This document shows, piece after piece, positions 18,498-26,147 of a DNA stretch of 64,000 bases; positions within the stretch are counted from its first letter, which is position 1, and every line of letters begins with the position of its first letter. The notes beneath the pieces are model-generated. The model saw only the letters and a program-made list of their open reading frames with translations. It was not told the origin of the DNA and ran no database searches. A program made the position numbers and the translations under genes. The stretch covers positions 20,295-84,294 of the forward strand of contig JAFUMO010000050.1 in the NCBI GenBank assembly GCA_017482565.1, read 5' to 3'. The DNA comes from Bacteroidales bacterium (GTDB taxonomy: Bacteria; Bacteroidota; Bacteroidia; Bacteroidales; UBA932).

Positions 18498-18540
18498 AAG
18501 ACTCGGGAATAAACACTTTATGCCCGGGTCTTTGTTTTTA
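18498..18540 (+). terminator. Terminator after carAB
   Basis: AAGACTCGGG and CCCGGGTCTTT pair around a 15-base loop and are followed by a T-rich run. It stands only 10 bases before the antiporter gene. Confidence 0.78.
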
Positions 18541-18550
18541 TTTACAGGAT

Positions 18551-19525
18551 ATGATTGACATTTTATTACTGATTATAGGACTTGCACTCATACTCGTTGG
18601 TGCAAACTATCTTGTGGATGGCGCCAGCGCCATTGCAAAAAAAGCCGGCCTTTCCGATTTCATAATTGGAATGACAATTGTTGGAATAGGCACCTCCACC
18701 CCTGAAATGGTGGTAAGCTTCGCCTCAGCCATAAAGGGGAATGCAGACATAGCAGTAGGAAACGTAGTGGGCTCAAACATCTTCAATGCCCTTATGATCC
18801 TGGGCCTTACCGCCCTATTCTACCCTATCAGGCTCACATCAAACAATGTAAAGAAAGACATCCCGTTTGCCCTGCTGGCAGCATTTGTCCTCTGCACAAT
18901 GGGGTGCTCAACCTGGCTCGACGGCACACAGGTGAACACCATATCCAGAGTGAACGGAGTGCTCCTTCTCTGCCTGTTCGGGGTATTCATGGCCTACACC
19001 ATATATTCCAGCAGCTCACAAGGTGGAAACGATCCCCTTCCCGACAATCTGTCGGGAGGAAAAAAGATGCCTCCTGTATGGCTCTCACTGATAATGATCC
19101 TGGGAGGCCTGTGCGGACTTGTATTTGGAGGGGACATGTTTGTAAACTCCGCATCTGCAGTTGCCCGCAGCCTGGGCATCTCTGACGCCGTAATTGCCGT
19201 AACCATTGTTGCCGGCGGCACCTCAATGCCCGAGCTGGCATCCTGTCTTGTGGCAGCCTACAAGAAAAATACCGACCAGGCCCTTGGAAATGTCATAGGC
19301 TCAAACATCTGCAACATCTTCCTCATCCTGGGGGGCAGCGCCACCATCCACCCGCTTGTAATGAGCGGCACCAAACCGGTTGACCTCATTGCCCTGATGA
19401 TTTCATCCGTACTCATCTTCATGTTTGCCTTCACCTTCAAGAAGAAACAGATAGACCGTATAGAAGGCGCCCTGCTGGTAGCCCTCTACGTAGCATTTGT
19501 TGTGTGGACAATAAAGGGGTTGTAA
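18551..19525 (+). CDS. Calcium/sodium antiporter (CaCA family, YrbG-like)
   Basis: A 324-residue inner-membrane protein with about ten transmembrane helices in two inverted repeats. Each repeat carries the ion-binding alpha motif: GIGTSTPEMVVS with GNVVGSNIFNALMILG in the first, and AGGTSMPELASC with GNVIGSNICNIFLILG in the second. It exchanges Ca2+ for Na+ or H+. The gene is alone, between the carAB terminator and its own. Confidence 0.92.
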   Translation: MIDILLLIIGLALILVGANYLVDGASAIAKKAGLSDFIIGMTIVGIGTSTPEMVVSFASAIKGNADIAVGNVVGSNIFNALMILGLTALFYPIRLTSNNVKKDIPFALLAAFVLCTMGCSTWLDGTQVNTISRVNGVLLLCLFGVFMAYTIYSSSSQGGNDPLPDNLSGGKKMPPVWLSLIMILGGLCGLVFGGDMFVNSASAVARSLGISDAVIAVTIVAGGTSMPELASCLVAAYKKNTDQALGNVIGSNICNIFLILGGSATIHPLVMSGTKPVDLIALMISSVLIFMFAFTFKKKQIDRIEGALLVALYVAFVVWTIKGL

Positions 19526-19562
19526 GGTTGCTATAGCATTAGAATCCCAACCGAATCACTTT

Positions 19563-19603
19563 AATCGCCCTCTCAGGTATCTGGGAAGGCGATTTTGTTT
19601 TAC
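19563..19603 (+). terminator. Terminator after the antiporter gene
   Basis: AATCGCC (19563-19569) and GGCGATT (19588-19594), with a second short inner pairing, then a T-rich run. Confidence 0.72.
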
Positions 19604-19671
19604 TTGTTAAACATTTGTTAAACCAGATTACCTGGTTTCCGTCACAACTTTTTATCAAAAATTTTTATGGT

Positions 19672-20256
19672 CTAAAAACTAGTAATTCCTATCCTGGAAA
19701 CATGGTTAGCATATTTATTTCCTATCATATCCATAATCTCTTTACGCAATATGAATTTTGGATTACAGAGAAATAATGAATTTTCTTGTTCTATAAAAGT
19801 GTAGTTAAGATTTAAGCCAATCCAATAATCCTTGTCTTCAAAATTAAACGGAAATGGAGGGATTAATAAAAAATCTCCAACTTTATCTTTGTCTAAATTC
19901 TCAATAGAGTCTTTTTCTATTAAAGCGCCTAACATAAATTTGTTAGTTCTCTTTTTATCTTGGGAATAATCACACGCTGCACTGAATTCTAATGCAATAA
20001 TGACAGAAGACTTTTTATCGTTCCTTTTTAAACCCGGAAATGTTCTCGCAAACCAATCGTCATAAGAAAGCTTAACTATATTGTTAAAAACATTATCGAA
20101 TTGTTCTGCCTGAATTTCACAAACTGCGCCTCTCTCTGTTTTTAGTCTCTCTTCCATTTTATATTCATCTACGTGGAATATTGTATTTAACCTGGCAGGA
20201 GAGAACATCGGAGGAAATACTATCTCTGAATGTTTTTTCGTTTTAAGTGGCTGCAA
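19672..20256 (-). CDS. Unknown protein, probable C-terminal fragment
   Basis: A 194-residue open frame I do not recognise with certainty. Visible features are LEFSAACDYSQDKKR in the middle and two aromatic-rich strands near the end; no signal peptide or membrane segment. The frame stays open upstream of its first Met (SCYWKEYLQPLKT) straight into the helicase relic at 20275-20630. It may therefore be the tail of a larger gene whose front was lost when the two were joined. The Cys-Asp core in a hydrophobic strand suggests an enzyme or sensor domain, but I cannot name one. Confidence 0.4.
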   Translation of the reverse strand: MQPLKTKKHSEIVFPPMFSPARLNTIFHVDEYKMEERLKTERGAVCEIQAEQFDNVFNNIVKLSYDDWFARTFPGLKRNDKKSSVIIALEFSAACDYSQDKKRTNKFMLGALIEKDSIENLDKDKVGDFLLIPPFPFNFEDKDYWIGLNLNYTFIEQENSLFLCNPKFILRKEIMDMIGNKYANHVSRIGITSF

Positions 20257-20274
20257 GTATTCTTTCCAATAGCA

Positions 20275-20630
20275 CGACTCAAAGCTACATAGGTCTGTCC
20301 ATAGGTAAGTGCTCCTTTGCCAAAATTGATGGCAACCTTGTCAAAAGTCAAAGACTGGCTTTTGTGGATTGTAATTGCTCATGCAAGTCGTAATGGATAT
20401 TGAGTCATTTTGCCAATGACTTTCTTCTCAACCACCTTTGCAGCTTCATTGTATTGGTACTCAAATGCTTCCCATACTTCCATCTCCACCTCACACTCTA
20501 CGCCATTTTCCAATCTAACCTTTATTATATCCTCTGAAAGTTCTGATACTACGCCAATAGTACCATTGACACAGCCATTTTTCTTGATATTTCGGATGAA
20601 TATAACCAGACATACATATACAGTTTTGAT
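20275..20630 (-). pseudogene. PIF1/RecD-like helicase relic
   Basis: Read on the minus strand, the region encodes the C-terminal part of a PIF1-like helicase: NGCVNGTIGVVSEL, then YQYNEAAKVVEKKVIGKM, YPLRLA, ITIHKSQS and KGALTYGQTYVALSRA. An in-frame TGA (20379-20381) replaces the Trp expected after YPLRLA. No helicase motifs I to IV are found upstream, where the frame soon hits stops. The relic is therefore truncated at both ends and interrupted. It marks old accessory DNA. Confidence 0.78.
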
Positions 20631-20676
20631 TATTTACCCTTCGACATCTACTGCCACTTTATACCATTGAACCATA

Positions 20677-20713
20677 CAAAGCGAAGTCCCAATCACTTAC
20701 AGGGCTTCGTTTG
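20677..20713 (-). terminator. Terminator after the DUF4143 ATPase gene
   Basis: On the minus strand CAAACGAAGCCC and GGGACTTCGCTTTG pair with one small bulge around a 12-base loop. It lies about 45 bases past the ATPase stop. The trailing T run is weak. Confidence 0.6.
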
Positions 20714-20756
20714 ACTCTATATGAATTGCTTCAAATATTCTGCCAGAAAGACAGTT

Positions 20757-22055
20757 TTAGGACTTTCTTAGAAATCCCTCCACAGCATAAAGTCCGATGT
20801 TTTCCATCCAACCCTGATCAATATAGTTCTTCATTGAGACCCTTAGACCTTTCAGAGAAGGATTCTTGTCAATATATGTTTTTAGAGACTTTGAGCGAAC
20901 ACTTTCCTCAGACTTCACTTCTATAGGGATAACCCTGTTCTCAGTCTGAACTGCAAAATCAATTTCAATCTCTGTATCATTACCAGAGAAATAGTATGTA
21001 GGCAACTGGATCCTTGCTAATTGCTCATTCACATAACATTCCGTAAACGCTCCTTTGAACTCTGTGAAACAATTATCGCCAACCAGCATCTGGGAGGCAG
21101 GCACATCTGTCATTGCACCAAGAAGTCCAACGTCAAGCGGGAATATCTTGAATACATCAAAGTCTTCGTAAAATTTAAGCGGCATCTCAACCTTTGAGAC
21201 ACGATGTATCTTATATATGAGTCCGGCATCCTTTAGCCAAGTGATAGCTACCTCGAAATCTTTTGCACGACTACCCTTGCGAACTGCTCCATAAATGAAT
21301 TTCTTATTCTCTTTTGCGAGATGCGATGGAAGAGAGTCCCAGACCTGTTCTATACGTGGCACCTCTTTCTTCGGAGCGTGCTTTGAAAAGTCTCTGCGAT
21401 ATCCAGCCAAGATCTCCTTTTGAATTCTACGAACTGCCTGCAATCCTTCTCCCTCGACATAAGCTTTAACCGCTTCTGGCATACCACCCACATAATAGTA
21501 TTGTCGAAGAAGATCGATATATTTGTCACTGAGAGTATTTACTATGTTCCAATCACAGTTCAACAACAATTCAACCAACTGTTTATTGCCTGTCGCAGTC
21601 AGAAACTCGTGAAATGACATTGGAAACATCGGCAAAATTTCCACCATTCCTACAGGGAATGATTGGTTCTGGTGAATTGATATTCCAAGGAGTGAACCAG
21701 CCACAACCACATCATATTCCGGAGCGTCTTCCTTAAAATACTTCAAACATCCGAGCGCAGCAGCACTTTCCTGAATCTCATCAATAATTATCAAGGTCTT
21801 TCCCGGCTTAATATCCTCGTTGGTATGAGCGGAAAGCGTACGAATAATGCGACTTATATCACTATCCGGTTCGAAGATGGCCCTGGCAACTGCATCCTTG
21901 TCAAGATTGACATATGAGTAATTATCATACTGTTTCTCGCCAAACTTCTTAATTATATGAGTCTTGCCAACCTGCCTAGCTCCATCTACAACGAGGGGCT
22001 TATGATTTCTACGACTCTTCCACTCAATAAGTTGCAAGTATATCTCTCTTTTCAT
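20757..22055 (-). CDS. AAA_14 / DUF4143 family ATPase
   Basis: A 432-residue P-loop protein. Walker A is VDGARQVGKTHI (about residues 24-35), Walker B is LIIIDEIQE (about residues 88-96). The C-terminal DUF4143 part carries a nuclease-like core (residues about 365-385, EIDFAVQTENRVIPIEVKSEE, with Asp, Glu and a Val-Lys pair) resembling PD-(D/E)XK folds. These proteins are abundant in Bacteroidetes and archaea, often as many paralogues; their role is unknown, with mobile DNA links suggested. It is a single-gene unit in a decayed region. Confidence 0.85.
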   Translation of the reverse strand: MKREIYLQLIEWKSRRNHKPLVVDGARQVGKTHIIKKFGEKQYDNYSYVNLDKDAVARAIFEPDSDISRIIRTLSAHTNEDIKPGKTLIIIDEIQESAAALGCLKYFKEDAPEYDVVVAGSLLGISIHQNQSFPVGMVEILPMFPMSFHEFLTATGNKQLVELLLNCDWNIVNTLSDKYIDLLRQYYYVGGMPEAVKAYVEGEGLQAVRRIQKEILAGYRRDFSKHAPKKEVPRIEQVWDSLPSHLAKENKKFIYGAVRKGSRAKDFEVAITWLKDAGLIYKIHRVSKVEMPLKFYEDFDVFKIFPLDVGLLGAMTDVPASQMLVGDNCFTEFKGAFTECYVNEQLARIQLPTYYFSGNDTEIEIDFAVQTENRVIPIEVKSEESVRSKSLKTYIDKNPSLKGLRVSMKNYIDQGWMENIGLYAVEGFLRKS

Positions 22056-22284
22056 ATCACAAATATTCTGACGTTAAACAACGTATTTTACACATAAATT
22101 ACGACGTTCAATCAGATTAATTCAACAAAAATTCTAACGAATAAGCGATACAAATTTACATTTTTTCTGACGAATACAAAGAGATTTTTGACAAATTATG
22201 TCTATCTACATGATATTAATGACATAATTATGCAATAAAGTAATTGGTAATTTTACAAGTATTTAAAATAGATGATAAGATAAT

Positions 22285-22315
22285 TTTGCAAAACTCAGAC
22301 AAATGCATATATTTG
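22285..22315 (+). promoter_or_regulatory. Promoter of the marR-hdr operon
   Basis: TTTG (22285-22288), an exact 19-base spacer and TATATTTG (22308-22315) make a consensus Bacteroidetes promoter. Transcription would start about 23 bases before the MarR start codon. Confidence 0.8.
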
Positions 22316-22344
22316 CAGATTAGTAAACCATTTTACTATCAAAT

Positions 22345-22884
22345 ATGATACTTGACAAACAGGTGGGTGTGTTCCTGAATCTGGTACATAACCGCACAAA
22401 ACAGTATATTACAGGGATTTTCCAGCAGCATGGGTTCAATATCACCCCAGAGCAGTTCCTTGTAATGGATGCCCTGTGGGACAACGGGGTAATGTCCCAG
22501 CAGGAACTGGCAGACAACATAATGAAGGACAAGAACTCCATTGTAAAGCTCTTAGACGGGCTGGAGAAGAAGGATCTTGTAAGGAGGGTTGCAGACAAGG
22601 CAGACCGCCGCAAGAACATGATTGAGCTTACCCCATACGCCCTGAGCATAAAGGATGACGTAACTGATGCAGCCCTTGAGGCCATTAGCCACATCATAAA
22701 GGATATCCCAACGGATGAGCTGAGGTTATTCATCCGGACACTGGGCAAAATGGCAATCAACATGAATGAGGATACAGACCTTCTGGCGCTTGCAGGCAAC
22801 ACCCCTGCCCAACCTCAGGATTTCCCCATTCCCGACAACAACTCCCCTGCCCAACCGGAGGACTCCCAAACAACATTATTCTAA
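22345..22884 (+). CDS. MarR-family transcriptional regulator
   Basis: A 179-residue winged-helix regulator. The DNA-binding part spans residues about 35-105 (GVMSQQELADNIMKDKNSIVKLLDGLEKKDLVRRVADKADRR region), with a wing containing DKADRRKN. A Pro/Gln-rich tail of about 30 residues follows and is unusual for the family. It starts the transcript that contains the Hdr-like genes, 12 bases before the next gene, so it is likely to control them and itself. The ligand is unknown. Confidence 0.88.
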   Translation: MILDKQVGVFLNLVHNRTKQYITGIFQQHGFNITPEQFLVMDALWDNGVMSQQELADNIMKDKNSIVKLLDGLEKKDLVRRVADKADRRKNMIELTPYALSIKDDVTDAALEAISHIIKDIPTDELRLFIRTLGKMAINMNEDTDLLALAGNTPAQPQDFPIPDNNSPAQPEDSQTTLF

Positions 22885-22896
22885 ACGGAAATACAG

Positions 22897-23592
22897 ATGG
22901 GAAAACTATACGATAAACTTACAGAAGACTACAGGATTAAGGAGGGGCTCAAGGCCTGTATCAACTGCGGCACATGTACTGCAATATGCCCTGCAGCAGA
23001 ATTCTACAAATATGACCCCCGCAAGATAGTGGACATAGTCCAGAGCAAGGATGACCACGAGATTGAGAATCTCCTCAAGAGCGAGCAGATCTGGTACTGC
23101 GGCGAGTGCATGTCATGCCTCACCAGATGCCCCAGGAAGAATGCCCCCGGCCTTGTAATCATGGCCCTGCGCAACCTTTCAATGGAACTGGGCTACTTTG
23201 TGGAGAGCGAGAAGGGGCGCCAGCAATATGCCCTTGCCAAGATAATCAGCGGGAATATCCTCAACTACGGCTATTGCGTATATGCCCGCACATTAAAGGC
23301 TAAGGACCATCCCGAGGCCGGTCCTTTATGGGAATGGATTGAGCAGAACATGGATGATGTATATGAGCGGAACGGGGCAAACCTGGAAGGTGAAGGCCCG
23401 GGAGCCCTCAGGAGAATTCCTCAGGAAGACCTGGACCAGCTCAAGAAAATTTTTGACCACACAGGGGCCACAGCCCGCATTGAGGCCATAAACAGATACT
23501 CAATGGAAAAAGCCCGTGAAATGGGCCTTACTCCCGACGAATATTTCCATCATGTTTTCAACAACACAGAAAAAGAACATCTGAACCAATAG
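22897..23592 (+). CDS. HdrC-like dicluster ferredoxin subunit
   Basis: A 231-residue soluble protein with two [4Fe-4S] motifs: Cys21-24-27-31 (CINCGTCTAICP) and Cys68-71-74-78 (CGECMSCLTRCP). This pattern and the following helical part match HdrC, which wires HdrB to HdrA in heterodisulfide reductase-type complexes. The C-terminal 100 residues are longer than in typical HdrC (about 185-200 aa total). The hdrB-like gene starts 7 bases later, so the two should be translated together. Confidence 0.85.
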   Translation: MGKLYDKLTEDYRIKEGLKACINCGTCTAICPAAEFYKYDPRKIVDIVQSKDDHEIENLLKSEQIWYCGECMSCLTRCPRKNAPGLVIMALRNLSMELGYFVESEKGRQQYALAKIISGNILNYGYCVYARTLKAKDHPEAGPLWEWIEQNMDDVYERNGANLEGEGPGALRRIPQEDLDQLKKIFDHTGATARIEAINRYSMEKAREMGLTPDEYFHHVFNNTEKEHLNQ

Positions 23593-23599
23593 CCACATT

Positions 23600-24667
23600 A
23601 TGATATATCAGGGTAAACAAAAAATTTGGAGTGATTATCAGAAGGAGATTCCCGATGACCATTACTTCTACGTTCGCAGCTGCATACGCCAAAACCTCTT
23701 TCCAGCCAGCGAAAAGACCTTCCTGGACATCACCAGGAACAAGCTGGGGAAGGATTTCTTTGAGACCGAACACCACACAACCTGCGGAGGAATTGCCTAC
23801 CACTGCGATACAATCCCCCAGGAGACCTCAATGACCATAATTGCAAGGCAGTTTGCCCTCATGCACAAATATGGTTATGAGAACTATGTATGCTCCTGCA
23901 TAACCTCATTCGGGCTCTACACAGAGACCCTTGAGACCTGGCATGAGTTCCCGGAACTTGAAGCCAAGATAAAGGATAACCTCTGGAAGACATGCAAGCT
24001 GGAGTTTGCAAAACCAAAATATCTTGCGCATGCCAGCGACATCATCTACAAATACAGGAACCTGATTGCCGCACAGGCAAAATACAAGCTAATAAACAAG
24101 AAAACCGGCCAGCCGCTCAGAGTTGTGGAGCATATAGGATGCCACTACGGCAAGATGTTCCCGAGCAAGAGTGTGGGCGGGGCTGAGTACCCTTACGTAC
24201 TTGCCGGAATGATTGAGGCCTGGGGCGGAGAGGTGATTGACTACCCGGAGAGGAGGCATTGCTGTGGATACGGATTCCGCCAGTACCACATAAGGAGCAA
24301 CAGGGGCTACTCCCTCTCAAACACCCACAAGAAATTTGAGAGCATGGAGCCTTACAAGCCTGATATGATAATAACCAACTGTCCCGGCTGCCCGTATTTC
24401 CTTGACCGCTGGCAATACGTAATCTCAGAAATGGAAGGGAAAACCTACGGAGAGAACGGCCACGGCATTCCTGTATTCACCTACGAGGAGGTTGCAGGCC
24501 TGGTAATGGGCTACAACCCTTGGGACCTTGGGCTGCAGATGCATCAGGTTGGAGTGGAGCCTCTGCTAGAGAAGATAGGTATCCCATACGATCCAAAAGA
24601 GAAATACAAAGGTCCGGGCGGCAAGGATATCGGCAGGCCTGAACTTCCAACCTGCGGATGCCTGTAA
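23600..24667 (+). CDS. HdrB-like CCG-domain subunit
   Basis: A 355-residue protein with two CCG-type repeats, which bind non-cubane [4Fe-4S] clusters in methanogen HdrB, the site of disulfide reduction. The second repeat is complete (Cys181, Cys221-Cys222, Cys261 and Cys264). The first is degenerate: Cys28, then TTCGG with only Cys62 where a Cys pair is expected, then CSC at 98-100. So one of the two clusters may be altered. It is longer than archaeal HdrB (about 290 aa) and ends in a Cys-x-Cys tail. Its substrate is unknown; no CoB or CoM exists in bacteria. Confidence 0.85.
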   Translation: MIYQGKQKIWSDYQKEIPDDHYFYVRSCIRQNLFPASEKTFLDITRNKLGKDFFETEHHTTCGGIAYHCDTIPQETSMTIIARQFALMHKYGYENYVCSCITSFGLYTETLETWHEFPELEAKIKDNLWKTCKLEFAKPKYLAHASDIIYKYRNLIAAQAKYKLINKKTGQPLRVVEHIGCHYGKMFPSKSVGGAEYPYVLAGMIEAWGGEVIDYPERRHCCGYGFRQYHIRSNRGYSLSNTHKKFESMEPYKPDMIITNCPGCPYFLDRWQYVISEMEGKTYGENGHGIPVFTYEEVAGLVMGYNPWDLGLQMHQVGVEPLLEKIGIPYDPKEKYKGPGGKDIGRPELPTCGCL

Positions 24668-24709
24668 AATATCGGGAAGATAATTCCATTTAACTGAAAT
24701 ACTTTGAAA

Positions 24710-25732
24710 ATGAAAAATATAGTAGTAATTGGAGGTGGCCCTAGCGGTATGGAGGCAAGTGCACAGCTGCACAAGATGGGCTACAATGTAATTCTGGTGG
24801 AGAAGTCCCCTGCCCTGGGAGGGCATCTGGCCAAATGGGACCGGCTGTTTCCTCAAGGCGTTCATGCCGGAAACATTCTGGAGGGGATGATTTCAAACAT
24901 AAACGGAGTAAAATACTTCCTCAATGCAAATGTACAGAGCATCAATGCCCTTGGCAAATCCTACAACGTGATTCTGGACAACGGAATCACTGTCCTGGCA
25001 GATGCGGTACTCTTCGCAACTGGCTTTGATCTCTTCAAGGCAGAAAAGAAGGAGGAGTACGGTTACGGCATCTATGAGCACGTAATTACAAATGCAGACC
25101 TTGAAAACTGGTTCAGGACAAAGAATGACCAGAGGATTGTGGAAAACCCTAAAAGGATTGGATTTGTACACTGCGTGGGCTCAAGGGATGAGAAAGCCGG
25201 CAACAGATACTGCTCAAAAGTATGCTGCGCCACAGCCGTAAAGCAAGCCTGTGAGATAAAACAGGAATTCCCAGGTGCAGAAGTGTTCTGCTTCTACATG
25301 GACCTGAGGATGTTCGGCAGAGGATACGAGGACCTATACCTCTCTGCGCAAAAGGAATACGGAGTAAGATTTATCCGCGGAAGGGTTTCAGAAGTGGCTG
25401 AAAACATCAATAAAGAGCTGGTAGTAAAGGCAGAAGACACCCTCAGCGGCAAACCTCTGAAAGTGACTATAGACCTGCTGGTGCTTATGTCCGGAATGCA
25501 GAACTGCAGCGCCGGAGTAAAGGTTGCAGGGCAGATTGGAGTTGCAGGAATGGAGAATGACGGCTTCTTTGAAACCAAGGACAGTATCTACTCACTGCAG
25601 CAGGCCCTCAAGCCGGGAGTATTCTTTGCAGGAGCCTGCACCGGCCCCAAGACTCTTCCCGACAGCCTTCATGAAGCCCGTGCCGCAGCCCTTGCAATCC
25701 ACACTTACCTGCAGGCAAGGGACCATCAATGA
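24710..25732 (+). CDS. HdrA-like flavoprotein, core domain only
   Basis: A 340-residue FAD-binding protein. The Rossmann motif is VVIGGGPSGMEAS at the N-terminus; HCVGSRD (154-160) and CSKVCC (168-173) are the HdrA cysteine signatures, and the end (GVFFAGACTGPKTLPDS) is the second FAD contact seen in HdrA and QmoA. It lacks both the N-terminal part and the C-terminal ferredoxin domain of full HdrA (about 650 aa). I use the ATG at 24710; a TTG at 24704 is the alternative. It would accept or split electrons between HdrBC and another donor. The missing clusters may be supplied by the next gene. Confidence 0.83.
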   Translation: MKNIVVIGGGPSGMEASAQLHKMGYNVILVEKSPALGGHLAKWDRLFPQGVHAGNILEGMISNINGVKYFLNANVQSINALGKSYNVILDNGITVLADAVLFATGFDLFKAEKKEEYGYGIYEHVITNADLENWFRTKNDQRIVENPKRIGFVHCVGSRDEKAGNRYCSKVCCATAVKQACEIKQEFPGAEVFCFYMDLRMFGRGYEDLYLSAQKEYGVRFIRGRVSEVAENINKELVVKAEDTLSGKPLKVTIDLLVLMSGMQNCSAGVKVAGQIGVAGMENDGFFETKDSIYSLQQALKPGVFFAGACTGPKTLPDSLHEARAAALAIHTYLQARDHQ

Positions 25733-25761
25733 TGATGCATATCTGAAAAGGAGGAATAATT

Positions 25762-26085
25762 ATGGGAAAATTCGGATTTGCACTCAGCCCAAGCTCCAGA
25801 ATCAACCTGGACACATTAGACAATGTAAAATTTGCACACCTTATTGAAATTGAACCCGATGTGCTCAAATGCATGGCCTGCGGAAGCTGCACCGCAAGTT
25901 GCACCGCCGGCAAATTTGTGAAGACAAGCATGCGTAGCGCCATCCTTGCCCTGCAGAACGGCCGCAACGAAGAGGCCATCAGCCTCCTCAAGAGCTGCCT
26001 CCTCTGCGGAAAATGCACCATGGTCTGCCCCCGCGCCATAAACACACGCCATCTGATAATTTCAATACTCAAAGTATATCAATAA
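25762..26085 (+). CDS. Small dicluster ferredoxin (second HdrC-like protein)
   Basis: A 107-residue protein with two motifs, CMACGSCTASC (no Pro after the fourth Cys) and CLLCGKCTMVCP, close to HdrC and to the ferredoxin part missing from the short HdrA. A strong Shine-Dalgarno sequence, AAAGGAGG (25747-25754), lies 7 bases before the start, which is unusual in Bacteroidetes and suggests high translation. It is followed by an intercistronic hairpin before the membrane partner gene. Confidence 0.83.
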   Translation: MGKFGFALSPSSRINLDTLDNVKFAHLIEIEPDVLKCMACGSCTASCTAGKFVKTSMRSAILALQNGRNEEAISLLKSCLLCGKCTMVCPRAINTRHLIISILKVYQ

Positions 26086-26095
26086 GTTACGCTGA

Positions 26096-26133
26096 AGTCG
26101 TGTCACGGGTACAGTGTAAGTCGAGACACGACT
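26096..26133 (+). other. Intercistronic hairpin in the hdr operon
   Basis: AGTCGTGTC (26096-26104) and GACACGACT (26125-26133) pair perfectly around a 20-base loop, followed by an A10 run and the next ATG. It lacks a U run, so it is more likely an RNA-processing or translation-control element than a terminator. Confidence 0.6.
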
Positions 26134-26147
26134 GTAAAAAAAAAATT

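Noticed and set aside
20757-22055. DUF4143 ATPase as a defence-system core
   Set aside because: It stands alone with its own terminator, and its neighbours are a relic and an unrelated operon; no defence partner is present.
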